The position numbers and the translations under genes are program-made. Positions 13,664-25,894 of a DNA stretch of 64,000 bases are shown piece after piece. This DNA comes from Salvia splendens (Eukaryota; Streptophyta; Magnoliopsida; Lamiales; Lamiaceae). Location of the stretch: NCBI RefSeq assembly GCF_004379255.2, contig NC_056050.1:806001-870000 (forward strand). Reading direction: 5' to 3'. Position 1 is the first letter of the stretch. Every line of letters begins with the position of its first letter. The notes under the pieces are model-generated. The model saw only the letters and a program-made list of their open reading frames with translations, did no database searches and was not told the origin of the DNA.

Positions 13664-13889
13664 TACTCCCTCCGTTCCATTAAAGTTTGAGCATTTCTTT
13701 TGGGCAAAAAAAAATTAAGGAATACATATTTAAAAAGTTAAGTGGAGTGGGATTGAAAATAACTTTATAAGAGAGTAAAGTAAGAGAGATAATAAGTGCG
13801 TTGACTTTTATCAACAGAGCAAATGTGCCAACTCTAATGGAACACCCAAAAAAAAAATATGCTCAAACACTAATGAAACAAAGGGAGTA
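13664..13889. mobile_element. Stowaway-type MITE
   Basis: Ends tactccctccgttccatta and taatgaaacaaagggagta form inverted repeats bounded by TA. The internal gagcatttct / gtgctcaaac stem is still visible. Confidence 0.7.
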
Positions 13890-14746
13890 ACAATTTCGCT
13901 TATTTTCGTTTTATTTTGTTACTTTTGTCTTCTTTTGCTTTATCTTTCTTTTAGAAAATATTATACTCCATTTAAATAATTATTAGCGTATGAATTTGAA
14001 AATACTATCTGTATACTTTGGAAAGTAATGCTCTCTTATAATACACACACACACACACACAGAGTATTGGCCATTGCTTGGATTGCAAGTGGGACAATGA
14101 AGGCCACTATAATAATATAGCCGAAAAGTTAAATCAATGGATGATTGCTTCACTTCAAGCCCTAATCAATTTGGTTTTGTTTCGGCAATCATTTCTCGAA
14201 TCTGCAATGGATTAGCTCATAGATTCCCACTCTTTCCACTGGACTGCTTCTCTTACATCACTTCACAAATTTCCTCAAAAATCAACTACATTTACCAGTT
14301 CAACACCCATTTAACTTCACTGAATCTTTCTTTTTTATCGTTTCTAATCTTTACCTTGTGTTCTCTTTTATTAGTGCATGTCGGTTTTCATCATCACTTT
14401 TTTTGCTAAACATGTACTGGTGGGAGACATGATAAGGATCCTGTGTTTGGGCAGGCCAACCAGCGTTGTCTCGGCAGAAAGGAGTAATAGAATAAATTTG
14501 TCCCATCATTTTTGCGTATATCGATTTTAGGATAGTTTGAAAAAATGGCCAATATTTCAATTTACGAAAAAAAAAATTCTGCGAAAAATTGGAGATAACG
14601 GAAGAGCATGGATCCAATGAGACAATGATCATGCGATGTAAAATTAGAGAGTATAATTATAATTATAACAATATCATGATAGAGAAAGCAACAGATGACA
14701 AATCCAGATTCACACGAAACACAGCATAACGATGCAAGCAAGTGGT

Positions 14747-17700
14747 TTAAAGAAAGTTTCTTTGGAAGGATCCAGAAGAAAACCTGGAAGTTAGACCCTT
14801 AGCCATGTTATCCGCATCCAAGTTTACGCTCTGCCTTCCAGCAGTCAGATCTTTCTCCCGGTCCCAAGGTTTCCATGGGTGATTCCCTTCCCATTCTTCA
14901 TTTCTTGGCTCCTGCTTGCCCTGCTTGGTCTTTTTCTTTGAACGACTCTTGGCCGACTCCATGTGCTTTTCTACCAAGGATTTGGATCGTTTGGCTTTGT
15001 TGTACTGATCTACCAGTTCTGCATCAGCACTATTTCTTGCGTTTTCTTGTTCATTTGAAGCAAGTGCTGCAGCTTCATTGTAAGCTTCCAGATAACTGAT
15101 CATCGGAATCTCATGTCAGAAGGCCAAACATTAAAACTTTTTGGGTGTCTTAAACCTATTAAAAATAAGAGTGACTTACTTCATTTTTGCCTTTTGAGCT
15201 CGTTCTGAAGGTGTATCTGTCCAAACACTTGTATCGCCACGTCCTTCTTTGCCGGTCTTGCTGAACCTTGTTGAATGCATGCTCGCTCCGGTGGCAGGCT
15301 GAATAAGAGAACCAAGTTAAAAACTAATGAATTGAACATCGAACATCATGAGGACACTCTGTCATCGAACAATGTGCATTTTAGTTCGCTTTGATTTTAG
15401 TAATATAAGACCTAAAAGGAATTACAAATGTAATCATTATTGACAGTTATTGGTTTTAACTGAGTTACCATAATTACGTTCTGCATATTGTGTTTACTTA
15501 GATAACCAAAAACTTCGTGTATGTTAATAGGCCTTAAACTACTACTGCAGATGCTTGTGTAATGATGCCATTTTTAATTTACAGCTCACGATTCATGAAG
15601 ATAAGCATTCAGACAATCAGGTTCTTTTGCATAGAAAGAAGGCAAGCTAGAAACAAGAAGATTATTTACCTTTCTTTCTGGAGGTAATGTAGTCATCCAT
15701 TCATCTCTCTTTGGGGGAGCTTTTGCATCCATCTCTGCCAGAAGTAGGTCATCACCCTCCATCGCTATACCTGCCAGCACATACATACATTCAACTTTTT
15801 CATATCAAGTATGAAGTAAAATGGATGTGCCGCCTAAGAAGCTTTTGATGCAGACCCTGACCCTCCTTCCCTACTCCTGCTCTTTGTTCCCTTCTAATGG
15901 AGTTCTGATATTATAAATGACTTCGAGTTCTTAAGGGAGTGGCAATGACCATGTACAAAAGAGGACAGAGGGAGCTGATGCATTTATAAACTATTGGGCT
16001 AAAACGATGAGAACACAGACCAATGGAACAAATTGCTAAGGAAAAAGAAGTTATCAAAGTCGCATTAAGTCTGCAGTAGTAAAATACCTGCCTATAGGTG
16101 GTTGCAGTTATTAATTGTTATCTAGAAGCCCGCATTACATAGATTAGGCAATTATGTTGACTTTAAGAATGACGAAAAAAGTTTGACTGAGAGAGAATGA
16201 AACACATTGAATGCTTTCTAGCCTTTTGGTTCAAATCTAATACTACTACTACCCATTGATGCAATTTTAAGTTTCAATTTCCCGCATGAGAATTGCAAAG
16301 AATTTAGCAGAACATGTCATACCTTGAAGACGTCTCCATTGAGCAGCTTCACGCATCGCTTTCAGCTCTATCTGCAAATATAGAGCATTTTCTGTACGTA
16401 AATCTACTACATGGTGTCTAACAGACTATATTATCATGGAGATAATGGTACCTGAAATGCTTCTCGTTCCTCCTTTTCCTTTAACTTGTCATCTAGTACT
16501 TTTCGCTACAAGAAATGTTAATACATTATTAAATAAATAATAGTAATATACTTCAAAATATCAAGAAACATGCAAAGATACATAAACTTCCACTTTCTAC
16601 AGAGGTTTAGGCATGTAATAAAGAATAAGAAGCATTTCATTTCCGAATCAATTTCAACAAATTTCCAGCAGATCAATACATGTTCCAAACTATTGATAAG
16701 CACAGAAAAGGAGCGTGATAAAATATTTCAAATTTTACAAAGCTATAACGTTTAACAATCCTCACCTTTGCAGGATCCTGTAAATCCTTAAATGCCTTAT
16801 TCAACTTAACAAACGCTTGGTGAGCTTGGGGATGAGAAGATTTGTCAGGATGAACCATCAGTGACAACTTCCAATACCTAAACAATAAAATATCAGCAAA
16901 CAGCTTCATCCAGGAAAAAAATAATGTATACAAGTCAATAGAATGAGAAAAAGATGCAAGAATGGCCAAAGTGAAGAGAAAGCTGTAATTAAGCAGTTCC
17001 GCCTTTAGTACCCAGCATAAGAGTTTAAGCCATTCCCAAAACATAAATGCATGCATACCTTTTCTTTATGTTTTCAGCTGCCATATCTTTGTTGACCCCA
17101 ACAATATCATATGGACTATCTGCATCGGCAGCAATTATTCTTGTGATCTAAGCATATAACAAAGCTGTCAGACTATGCAATAATTTACAATAACTTATAA
17201 CTACATAAAAGACAGCTTAAAGGATAATAGAAAGTAACCTCCTCAAAACGCTCAGCTTCATTTGCAGACTCAGCCTCTTTAACAACAGCAGGAGGTGGAG
17301 GTCCTATAAATAGGTCATCGCCTCCATCCAACTCAGCCTCCCTGTTGATCATTCCCATATATTAATACAACATTACAATGGTGGGGGACTGATGATTAAC
17401 CTCTTTTATATATAAACTAGTACGACAAAGAATCTATACATTGACATTCAACTATATAGCTATGAGCTAGACCTTAGTTCTGCTTCAGCTTCTGTTAGTT
17501 TGGCTGCTGCAGCAAGCAAGTCAGCGGATGGCATTTCAGGCCCAATGACCCTGCAGGAACCAGCAGCAAGGTCATTGATCAATACAGGTACCAGCAAGCT
17601 CGATGTAGAAGGTATAACAAATACACAAATGATCTTGTTCTGAGCACTTCTCCATTTGATTATTGAAGAAGCAAAAATATGATAACTAAACAGTTTCTAC

Positions 17701-19359
17701 TAAATTTACATGGCTTTAATGTTTGTCTTTAAGACTCGAATCACATTCATAAGAAATTATACATACGAGGAAAATTAAATTTAAATGGAAAGCTGCATAA
17801 TAGAGATCAGCTCAAATAACTTAACCAAATTAGATACCTCCTTCTTGGCCCAACATGATCTTCCTTCTTATCATCCACATTATTAGTCACAGGCTCCATT
17901 TCTGGTACTGGTGGCACTGATTTTGCCTCTTTATGTGACTCTAGATGTTCATCCACTTTACGAGGTTGATTATAAGATAGGATAAATGGACCAACAATAT
18001 CTAGCGTAGGGCTCGCCTTATCTGGCAGTAGAAAAACTTTATCACCATTTTCTTTGAGGTTTAAGGAGATGAACAGCCTCCGAAGATGCTTGACCAATGA
18101 CTTTTCTGATAATCCCCTTATATCAACGGCTTGTCCTTCGTCAATCATACGCAAAAGCTAGAAAAAATCACCATGTATAATAAGGAAACTTCACAGAATG
18201 CTTATTTAAACATTGTTAAAGAAAATATGATTGTGGATACAAAATGAAGTCAAAAGCAGCGAGAAAAGAAATCATAAAGCAAAAATTCAATCTAAGTGAC
18301 TTTGGCACGAAATAGAATCATAAATTAAGGGTTTTTTCTTTAATTTTCAACTTCCCACAACAAGTTCATATAAGAGATTCCTGGAGTCATTTTAGTGGTA
18401 CAGTATCGATAGAACCACCACCCACAATCATCTTGTAGCTTAATATTATCTCTAAGACTCGAACCAAAAGGAAAAAAAAAACTCATTCTAAAACCTCCTC
18501 AAACTAAAACTTCTAAAATCCAACAGTGTCGATATCAAAGAAAGTATCTTGATTAAGTTACAAGACTCAAGCTGGCAAAGATCATAAGGATGTAAACATC
18601 TAATACTTAACACAATTACAATCAAAGAGCACAACTGCCACATGCATACAGTCTAATACTAGTTCATAGAGAATTCAGCAAGCTAATGATCATTTTACCT
18701 CTGTCAATCCCAGTTTCTAGACAATTCACACTACTCTAAGAATGAAAGAAAACAGTCAAACTATTAATCATCACAAAATTAAACCTAAAATATCATGAAA
18801 TCTACTTTGATCTAAATTCCTAACACTTGCTCACAACGAATTCAATCGATGCTGAAAACATTATTCAAAAAAACCGAATATATCAATCAACAAATCAAAA
18901 AACCTAATTAACAACACCGAAATGGTAAGTTCCTCGCATCAATTTCCAAAATTCGCTCAGAAATACCTGCTCCAAATCCCCAGCAACGCCAGGAAATTCC
19001 TTTAGTATAAACCTAACAACGCTCTCTGCACTTTCCACCTCGGAATCCGACTCGGAGCCGCTCTCATCCTCCGAATCATATCTCCGCTTTCTCCTATCCC
19101 TTCGTTTATGCCTCTCTCTATCTCTCCTGCTCTGTTTTGTCTTCTTCTTACTCCTCTCCTCATCTCTCCGCGATTTCTTACTCTTCCGCTTTTCCTCTCG
19201 GTGACGGTCCTTGTCACGACGTCGTTTGCGTGATTTCGACGAAGAATCAAGCTCCTCCGCGGAAGAAGATGCGGCAGATGAGGATGAAGTGTCGGCGGTG
19301 GACGTGGACAGCTCAGGGGACGAATTCCGGTGCCGTGATTTTCTCGAACGGCTTCCCAT
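14747..19359 (-). CDS. J-domain protein with GPALPP-like motifs and DUF3752-like C-terminus (11 exons)
   Basis: Exons on the minus strand: 19359-18967, 18157-17838, 17550-17473, 17341-17239, 17147-17059, 16877-16766, 16505-16452, 16371-16323, 15770-15670, 15298-15180 and 15095-14747. All boundaries are GT-AG and the phases close to 588 aa. Residues 1-110 are Ser- and Lys/Arg-rich (RS/KR type, likely nuclear), with an acidic patch around 92-108. IGPEMP and IGPPPP resemble GPALPP motifs. A J domain follows (about residues 305-365: SPYDIVGV, HPDKSSHPQAHQAF) with the HPD tripeptide that activates Hsp70. The C-terminus has WMTTLPPERK, TSVWTDTP and many lysines, as in DUF3752 proteins. The role is unknown; RNA processing is a guess from the RS-rich region. 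The gene looks intact. Confidence 0.88.
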
Positions 19360-19416
19360 GGAAGGTTTTTTGTTGCGGAGATTTATGTTCTTCCCAATTT
19401 CGATTGATAACAGAAT

Positions 19417-19961
19417 TTAGGGGTGGCAAATCGTGCGTGTCGGGTCGTTATCGTGTCGACACGATAACGACACGAACACGATAACAACAAACACGAACAC
19501 GACCCGTTAAGAAAACCTCAAACACGAACACGAACACGACACGAAACCCTCAGACACGAACACGACACGAACACGACACGAACCCATTAACGACACGAAC
19601 CAATTCGGGTCAACACGACACGATAACAACACGTACACGAGATGACACGATAACGACTCGATAACAACACGACCTGATAACGGTTAAACCTATTAAAAAT
19701 GAAAATAATAAGAATTAATAATATTAAAATTATATTTGTTAACGGATAACACGGACACGACACGAACACGATACGGACACGTATTGTTAACGGATAACAC
19801 GAACCTGACACGAACACGACACGAACACGACACGAAATTTTCGTGTCCTTAACGGGTCGACCCGATAAGGACACGAACCCAATAAGCTCTGACCCAAACC
19901 CATTATTTTCGTGCCGGTTCGTGTCGTGTTATCGTGTCGTGTCAAAAATTGCCAGCCCTAT
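19417..19961. mobile_element. hAT-type non-autonomous element in the promoter/5' UTR of the J-domain gene
   Basis: The ends are taggggtggcaaatcgtg and its near complement (ttgccagccct). The flanks aacagaat (19409-19416) and aacagatt (19962-19969) match at 7 of 8 positions. The interior is made of cgacacgaacacgataac-like units in both orientations. The left end lies 57 bp upstream of the ATG at 19359, so the element is in or next to the 5' UTR. Confidence 0.85.
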
Positions 19962-20729
19962 AACAGATTAACAGTAGCTGCATAATTTGTCGGGTTCGGG
20001 GTAGACCCGATACCAGCGGGTTTGCCCATGAAAGGATCCGGATTATTTTATGCTTTATTGCGTATTGGGCGGATCTGCAAAGTACTGGGCCGACCTATTT
20101 ATTGCAGCTCAATTTGTTTTGGTATAATTTTAGTTTTCGGTTATTCTTCTTCCCGTCCTTTAAAAATAGATCAATTTACCATTTTGGAATGTCTTTTAAA
20201 AATAAACCAATTTATAATTTTGTAATGTCCCTTAAAAATAGAAAATTTCGATTCAATTTGTTTTCGGATGAGACCCTGAACACTATAATTTGATTTTCCG
20301 ATTCTAAATATGACAGAATTGGAAGAGATTGAAGCATATCAAGTTATACTAGTGAACCGATGTTTAGGTATATTAATATATTATTAAATTTAGAAATTTG
20401 TCATATTTATCTCTAGCCTTTAATAAATATATTAAACTTTATCTCATTTTAAACCATATTACTTCCATCGTCCCTAAAAATTTTTCACATATTTTTATTT
20501 TCGTCCGTTTCAAAAAAATTTATCGCATTTTAACTTTTATAAATATCAAATTGATACTTGGTAAAACTATTAAATGAAGGTCGAATAGATTCCACCATTA
20601 ACCTTAAAAATAAATAATACTCCACATATTGATTTAGTGAAACCTAATTAACCCTCTCCGCACTTTCCCTCCCATCTCAATTGCTCTCACCACTTATAAC
20701 CATTAACCCAATTTCATCAAAAATCAACA

Positions 20730-21637
20730 ATGAAAAAACTCACAAGAATCGATTCCATCTCAACAACGACGTCGTAACAGAAATCCTCTTTCGCATCCCT
20801 CTCGCGACTGAGAAGTGTATGCAAATCATGGCGCGATCTGATCGACTCTCAACCCTTCAGAAAATCACACATCCACCACCATGCCAGGCGTTTCCAAACT
20901 CTCCATGTTTTCCCAATAATACGGCATTGTGTACAACAACTTCGCCCCATCTTCCCAGGAAAAGTTAGACAACCACCTCAAGCTCGGCCGGGTAGAGAAG
21001 TCCCGCGTCGCCCTTACATCGCGGGGCCCACCAACGGCCTCGTCTGCATCAGACGCTGTGTCGCGACGTCGAGATTTGGTTTGACAGGGCCGCACAGGAC
21101 TACGTGGTGGTGCAGTTTTTGTCGTGCTCCTATGAAAGAAGCCCTGATAACGTGCATCACTTGCTTGCGTCGGTATACTCCAACGCGACGAGTTCGTGGA
21201 GGGCGCTTGCCTGCGGTGGTCAGGAAAGGCGGTGATCTTGTCGTTCGACTTCAGGAACGAGGGTCCGTGTCTTGGAGATGGCGGATTCGGGGATTTTGAG
21301 GGGTCGTAGATTAGATATGGAGATTTTTGAAGAGGGAGATGACTCTTTTCTTGTGTTTTTTCGGGATGCTAAGGGGAAAGGGTCTAGGCGGTTCGACTTA
21401 TGTTGGATGAGAGTTGAAGAGAATAGGTTGGAATGGGGTTTTTTGGTGAGTTTTGGACCATTTGATTGTTTCACACCCATGGCTTTGTGTGGGAGGGGTT
21501 GTGTTGTTTTGAAGTCTAGAAATGGGTATTTGATTGTTTATGATTATCGTTGTAATGAAGATTATATGGAATATTTCGAGATGGGGAGGAATGTGGTCGA
21601 GATTGTTGAGTATAGAGGAAGCTTTGTTTTGCCTTAA
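20730..21637 (+). pseudogene. F-box/kelch-associated gene, decayed
   Basis: F-box motifs occur in order but in different frames. NDVVTEILFRIPL (about 20760) is followed, after a frame change, by RLRSVCKSWRDLIDSQPFR (about 20806-20865), the usual F-box C-terminal half. Then come TNGLVCIR (about 21030), VYSNATSSWR (about 21172) and a final open stretch, 21272-21637, rich in Trp/Phe/Asp as in F-box-associated beta-propeller domains. The ATG at 20730 runs into a stop after 15 codons. At least four frame breaks are needed to read it, so it cannot make a full F-box protein. Intact relatives recruit substrates to SCF ubiquitin ligases. The 3' 366-bp frame alone could still be translated, but I see no reason to expect it. 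Confidence 0.7.
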
Positions 21638-22680
21638 GAATAGAGTTCTATAGTGTTTGATTTTATTTCTTTACTTATGTCAACATTGGATTAGTGCATG
21701 TCATGTTAATTACTTATACTCCCTCCATCCCACAAGAATATGCACTCTTTCTTTTATGGTCCGTCCCACAAGAATATGCACTTTCTAATTTTGGAAACTA
21801 TTTTCTCTCTAATAATGTGAGACTCATTCTCCACTAACAATACTTTATTTACTTTTTCTCTCTGCATCTCTTTTACTTTACTAATTTTACATTAAAATCC
21901 ATGCCGAACCCAAAGTGCATATTCTTTGGGGACGGACCTCTCTCGTACTTTACTAATTTTACATTAAAACCCGTATCAAATCCAAAGTGCATATTCTTTG
22001 GAAACGGAGGGAGTATATCTTTTGGTTTATGTAATGACCGATGAGATTTTGCCAACTTATGTCATAAGCTGATTTCACGTTCAAAAAAAGAGTATAGAAT
22101 TACTACACATGTTCCACATTAGGAGTCACATTTGACGTGGATACGAGTTTTAAGAAATGTAAAGAATAGTGGGTTGAAAAAGTTAGTTGAATACATGATT
22201 CACTTTTTATATTAATTTGATAATAAAATGTGAATGAAGTGAGTTTAATGGAATGTGAGACCTACTTATGTAAAAGTGAAATGTGACTCTTATTGTGGAA
22301 CGAATCGAATTGACAAAATATGACTCTTATTATGGGACGGAGGTTAGTATTTCTCAAGTGGTTCAAAAGTTTAAATTCCGGAATAATTATATTTCCAATC
22401 TATCGAGATGCATCAATATGAAAGAAACACAAGTTGGTACTAAAAAACACGATTGGCATGTGTTTACGCAGCAATTGTTGCCGATTGCACTCTCAAGCAC
22501 TTGGTGTCGGTGGTAGACTTCAACTGCGGCGTGCTATCATAGGAGGAATCTCTCACACATAAACAACTATATTTTCTATTAAATGAGTATTCAATTATAT
22601 GAATCCCAACTGGCTGGCTTGTAATATGCATCATAGTTATAAAAATTTACCATGATAGCTGTACTTTCTTGAAAACAAAC
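21638..22680. other. Intergenic with MITEs and P450 promoter
   Basis: It holds a MITE (21717-22015), a degraded MITE-like inverted pair around 22280-22345 (gactcttattgtgg / gactcttattatggg) and the upstream region of the first P450. The last bases before that ATG, tgaaaacaaac, recur before the ATGs at 33311 and 49141. Confidence 0.5.
21717..22015. mobile_element. Stowaway-type MITE with internal duplication
   Basis: Ends are tactccctccatccca and ggaaacggagggagta. The element repeats the stretch aagtgcatattcttt near both 21916 and 21985, indicating an internal duplication of the right arm. Confidence 0.75.
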
Positions 22681-24788
22681 ATGGAGATTTGGGAAATTGT
22701 AGCATATTTTCTCCCTCTTTTCCTTCTTCTCTCTATCATCTGGAGAAACGCCTCCGATGATAGAAAAAAACTCCCTCCCGGCTCCCAGGGCTGGCCGGTT
22801 CTGGGGGAGAACCTCAGGTTCGCCCCCAACCCGGAGAAATTCGTCGCAGAAAGAATGTTGAAACACTCTCCCGAGATCTTCCAAACCTCGTTGCTCGGAG
22901 AGAAAATGGCAACTTTCTGCGGCGCAAAAGGCAACAAGTTCCTCTTCTCGAACGAGAACAAACTCGTAACCTCGTGGCTGCCTCAATCCTTGATGAAAGT
23001 GCTGACGTTCGCCGAGACGACCAAGAGCCATACAGACGGGCATTCCGCCTTCACGCGCATCCTCCACCGCGACGTCTTCTCGCCGGAAACCCTCAAGAAA
23101 TACGTGCCCGTGATGCACGCGCTGGCGCGTGAGCACATGGCGCGTGACTGGAAGCCTAACTCGGTGGTGAAGGTTCTCCCGGCGTCGAAGAAGTACACCT
23201 TCGAGCTCGCGAGCCGGATATTCCTGGGCGAGGCCGACGCCGAGCGCGTGAGGAAGCTCTCGGAGCCGTTTGCTGTGGCCATGAAGGGGCTTTTCTCCGT
23301 GCCCGTGGATCTTCCCGGGACGGCCTACAGACGCGCTATCCGAGCGGGCGAGGCGTTGAGGGAGGAGCTGATGAGGATGGTCGGGGAGCGGAAGAAGGAG
23401 AGGGACGAGGGCAAGGGCGAGGGCGAGGCACGGGACATTCTGTCGAAGATGTTGATGGAGAGGAATGGAGATGGGGAGTTTTTGAGTGAGAAGGAGATTT
23501 GTAATAGGGTGGTTGGTCTGTTGGTGGCTAGCTATGACACAACAAGCTATGCGGTTACTAGTGTCATGGATCATCTTGCTCAATTTCCCCATATTTACAA
23601 TGAGGTCTTTAAAGGTAATGTTCACTTTAATTTGTAGAGTAGTTGATAGACTGGTTTTTGTGGACGGACCAAAATGGTAATATCTGTTTCATTTGAAACA
23701 GAGCAAATGTCGATAGCAGAGTCGAAAGGCCCTGGTGAGCTGCTGATGTGGGACGATATTGAGAAGATGAAGTACTCATGGAACGTCGTCCGTGAATCCC
23801 TTAGGGTTACGCCTCCTGCAGCCGGAGCGTTCAGGGAAGCCGCAACTGAATTCACCTATGCAGGTTTCACCATTCCTAAAGGATGGAAGGTATTTACTCT
23901 CTCCCCTCGCCCCTTAAGTTTTGTTACATTTTTCCATTTTCGTCAGTCATACAAAATTTGTCACATTTCACTTTTTACCATTTTAAGTAGTGGACCCATA
24001 TTCCACTAACTCATTCCAACTCACATTTTACAATAAAACTAATAGTATATAAAAGTGGGACCCACTCTCTACTAATTTTTTCAACTCACTTTCTATTACT
24101 CCCTCCGTCCCTTAAGATGACACGTTTTCATTTTTAGTTTGTCCCAACTAAGATGTCACATTTCCTTTTTTGGAAATTTTCTCTCTCCAATTAATAAACT
24201 CAACCACTTTTTTCCACTCCTATTAAAATATTCATCTCTCTCTATTTTAATACTTACACTCACCTTTTTTTCTCTCCGATTAAACATTTTAACCAATTAC
24301 TCCTAAAATCCAATGCCGGCTAAGAAATGTGTCATCTTAGCAGGGACGGAGGGAGTACATTTTTTAAAACACTTGCTCGGTCAAAGTGTGACAAAATTTA
24401 AGGGACGGAAGGAGTACATATTTTATATTTTTCGTCATTAGTTTGTTTGTGTACTCAAAATTCAGTATGAGAAAAAATCATAAATTTGCAGACGTTCTGG
24501 ACGGTATACTCGACCCACAAGAATCCCGACTTCTTCCCAGAGCCAGAGAGGTTTGATCCATCACGGTTTGAGGGGAGTGGACCGGCGCCTTACACGTTCG
24601 TTCCATTTGGAGGAGGGCCAAAGATGTGTCCCGGGAAAGAGTATGCAAGGCTTGAATTGTTGGTTATGATTCATAATGTGGTGACAAGGTTCAAACTTGA
24701 GAAGACCATCCCTGATGAGAAGATAGTTTACTATGCTACGCCTACACCGGTTCACGGCCTTCCACTTCGTCTTCATCCGCATCAATAA
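22681..24788 (+). CDS. Cytochrome P450, CYP716-like, copy 1
   Basis: Exons 22681-23614, 23702-23889 and 24492-24788 (GT-AG introns) give 472 aa. The N-terminal hydrophobic anchor (residues 5-18) is followed by the proline-rich hinge [14 protein letters not shown]. The I helix reads VASYDTTS: the usual Gly before x-Asp-Thr is Ser, but Asp-Thr is kept. ExxR is RESLR. The heme loop is [19 protein letters not shown] with the cysteine ligand. Length and motifs fit the CYP716 family of clan 85, ER enzymes that usually oxidise pentacyclic triterpenes (CYP728-like is an alternative). A Gly-Glu repeat coded by GAGGGC units lies between helices H and I. Intron 2 (602 bp) holds two nested MITEs. The start was chosen because the other two similar copies begin at the same point. 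The substrate is unknown. Confidence 0.9.
23895..24416. mobile_element. Stowaway-type MITE (outer) inside P450 copy 1 intron 2
   Basis: Left end tactctctcccctcgccc and right end ttaagggacggaaggagta are TA-bounded. The interior (cattttaagtagtggaccc, ttccactaactcattcc) is the same family as 32320-32707, 38840-39100, 41674-41932 and 60439-60693. A second MITE is inserted in it. Confidence 0.75.
24097..24357. mobile_element. Stowaway-type MITE (inner), nested in the preceding element
   Basis: Nearly perfect ends tactccctccgtcccttaa and cagggacggagggagta, with a long gatgacac / gtgtcatc stem, TA-bounded. It belongs to a different subfamily from its host element. Confidence 0.85.
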
Positions 24789-25655
24789 TAGGTCTTTGTT
24801 GGAATGTAAAACACAAACCTAATGTTTAGACTTGTGCAAATAACTTACAAGACTAGTTATAAACTAATTAGAACTTATGTAATGAATTTCGATGGTAACC
24901 GGTGCTGTAATATATGCAGCAAATGTGTTGTGTGCGTGTATTATATATGTATGTCCGAGTTTACAATTATTTTGAATTACACATATTACTTTGGCAATAC
25001 AATTTCAATTCTAAATCTAAATATTTTTTGGAGTACTAAATATAGTTGATTTAAAATTAAAGGCTCCAAATCTCCAATATCTAATCCGCGTTTCGAACCC
25101 CTTAGTTACATTTCGAAAATAGAAAGAGTGATTAATTTATGTGTCCTTTGTCTCTATCTGAAATTGTTTACTTTTACAGTTTTAATTAGCTTAATGCATC
25201 GAGTTCAGAAAAAAAAAATCTAGCAATCAATAATGCGATATATGTTAATACCACAAACCGAATATGATATTCTTATGTCAACTTCTTGTGAATATCAAGA
25301 GACACATAATGTAGTTTGATACATTGCATTATTTGTTATATTAAAGTTATTATATACTCCATATAAAAAATATATATTAAAGTTATAATATTACTATAGT
25401 TTGGCCGATGATCCGGATATACTTAGTATGTACCATCCGGCTAGAAATATGCAGCATTAAAAAAATACACCATGTTAAACAAATTAGTTATACGAATTAC
25501 CTATTAAATGTCTTATATTATATTTGATCGATCCGAATTTTAAAAATTTGTTGAATTTTGTGATGAAAGTAAGTAGAAAATGTTAGTGTAGTATGTGTCA
25601 TATTTTTATATATTAATTTTATAATAACTGTGAGTAATACTTTTAAATTATTAAA
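24789..25655. other. 3' flank of P450 copy 1
   Basis: The 3' UTR start (tgttggaatgtaaaacac) is shared with the exon-3 relic at 47331. The stretch 25150-25470 is paralogous to 31310-31577 plus 32243-32300, which marks a segmental duplication. No gene seen. Confidence 0.55.
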
Positions 25656-25894
25656 TGGTACAGGCACTATATTCAGATAGGAAAGTAACAGAAGACAAGA
25701 GGTTATATTGAATTGAATGATTTGTGATACAATGTATATTCCTATTTATAGGAATAGAAAAGTAAATGCTCCTAGGAACTTAAACAATTGGAATTATAAC
25801 ACTATTGATGTTATATTCCTTGAAACTCTACATTGTCTATTCCAATATCTTGTCACTCTAATATTTCTAGGAACTCAAAGTTCTCTTCTCAACA
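25656..25894 (-). repeat. 3' LTR of the copia fragment
   Basis: On the minus strand it starts TGTTGAGAAG directly after aatttgaggggaag (polypurine tract) and ends CTGTACCA. It contains TATAAATAGG. The paired 5' LTR is absent from the window. Confidence 0.7.

Larger units (their letters stand above)
10732..14746. other. Gene-free intergenic DNA
   Basis: No supported gene. It holds an (AAAAC)n run at 11881-11903, a block rich in cgagtcgagtcgag near 11980-12085, a TA microsatellite at 12259-12275, two MITEs (13137-13488 and 13664-13889) and a CA microsatellite at 14043-14061. An open frame at 14137-14409 has no recognisable motif. Confidence 0.5.

Noticed and set aside
14137..14409. 90-codon frame with a hydrophobic C-terminus
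   Set aside because: No start context, splice partner or family motif; T-rich sequence readily gives hydrophobic frames.
22591..23625. 344-codon minus-strand frame opposite P450 copy 1
   Set aside because: Antisense shadow of the P450 exon with His/Leu/Pro-rich nonsense composition.
24822..25049. 75-codon frame after P450 copy 1
   Set aside because: It lies in the 3' UTR/flank and has no homologue at the equivalent place after the other copies.
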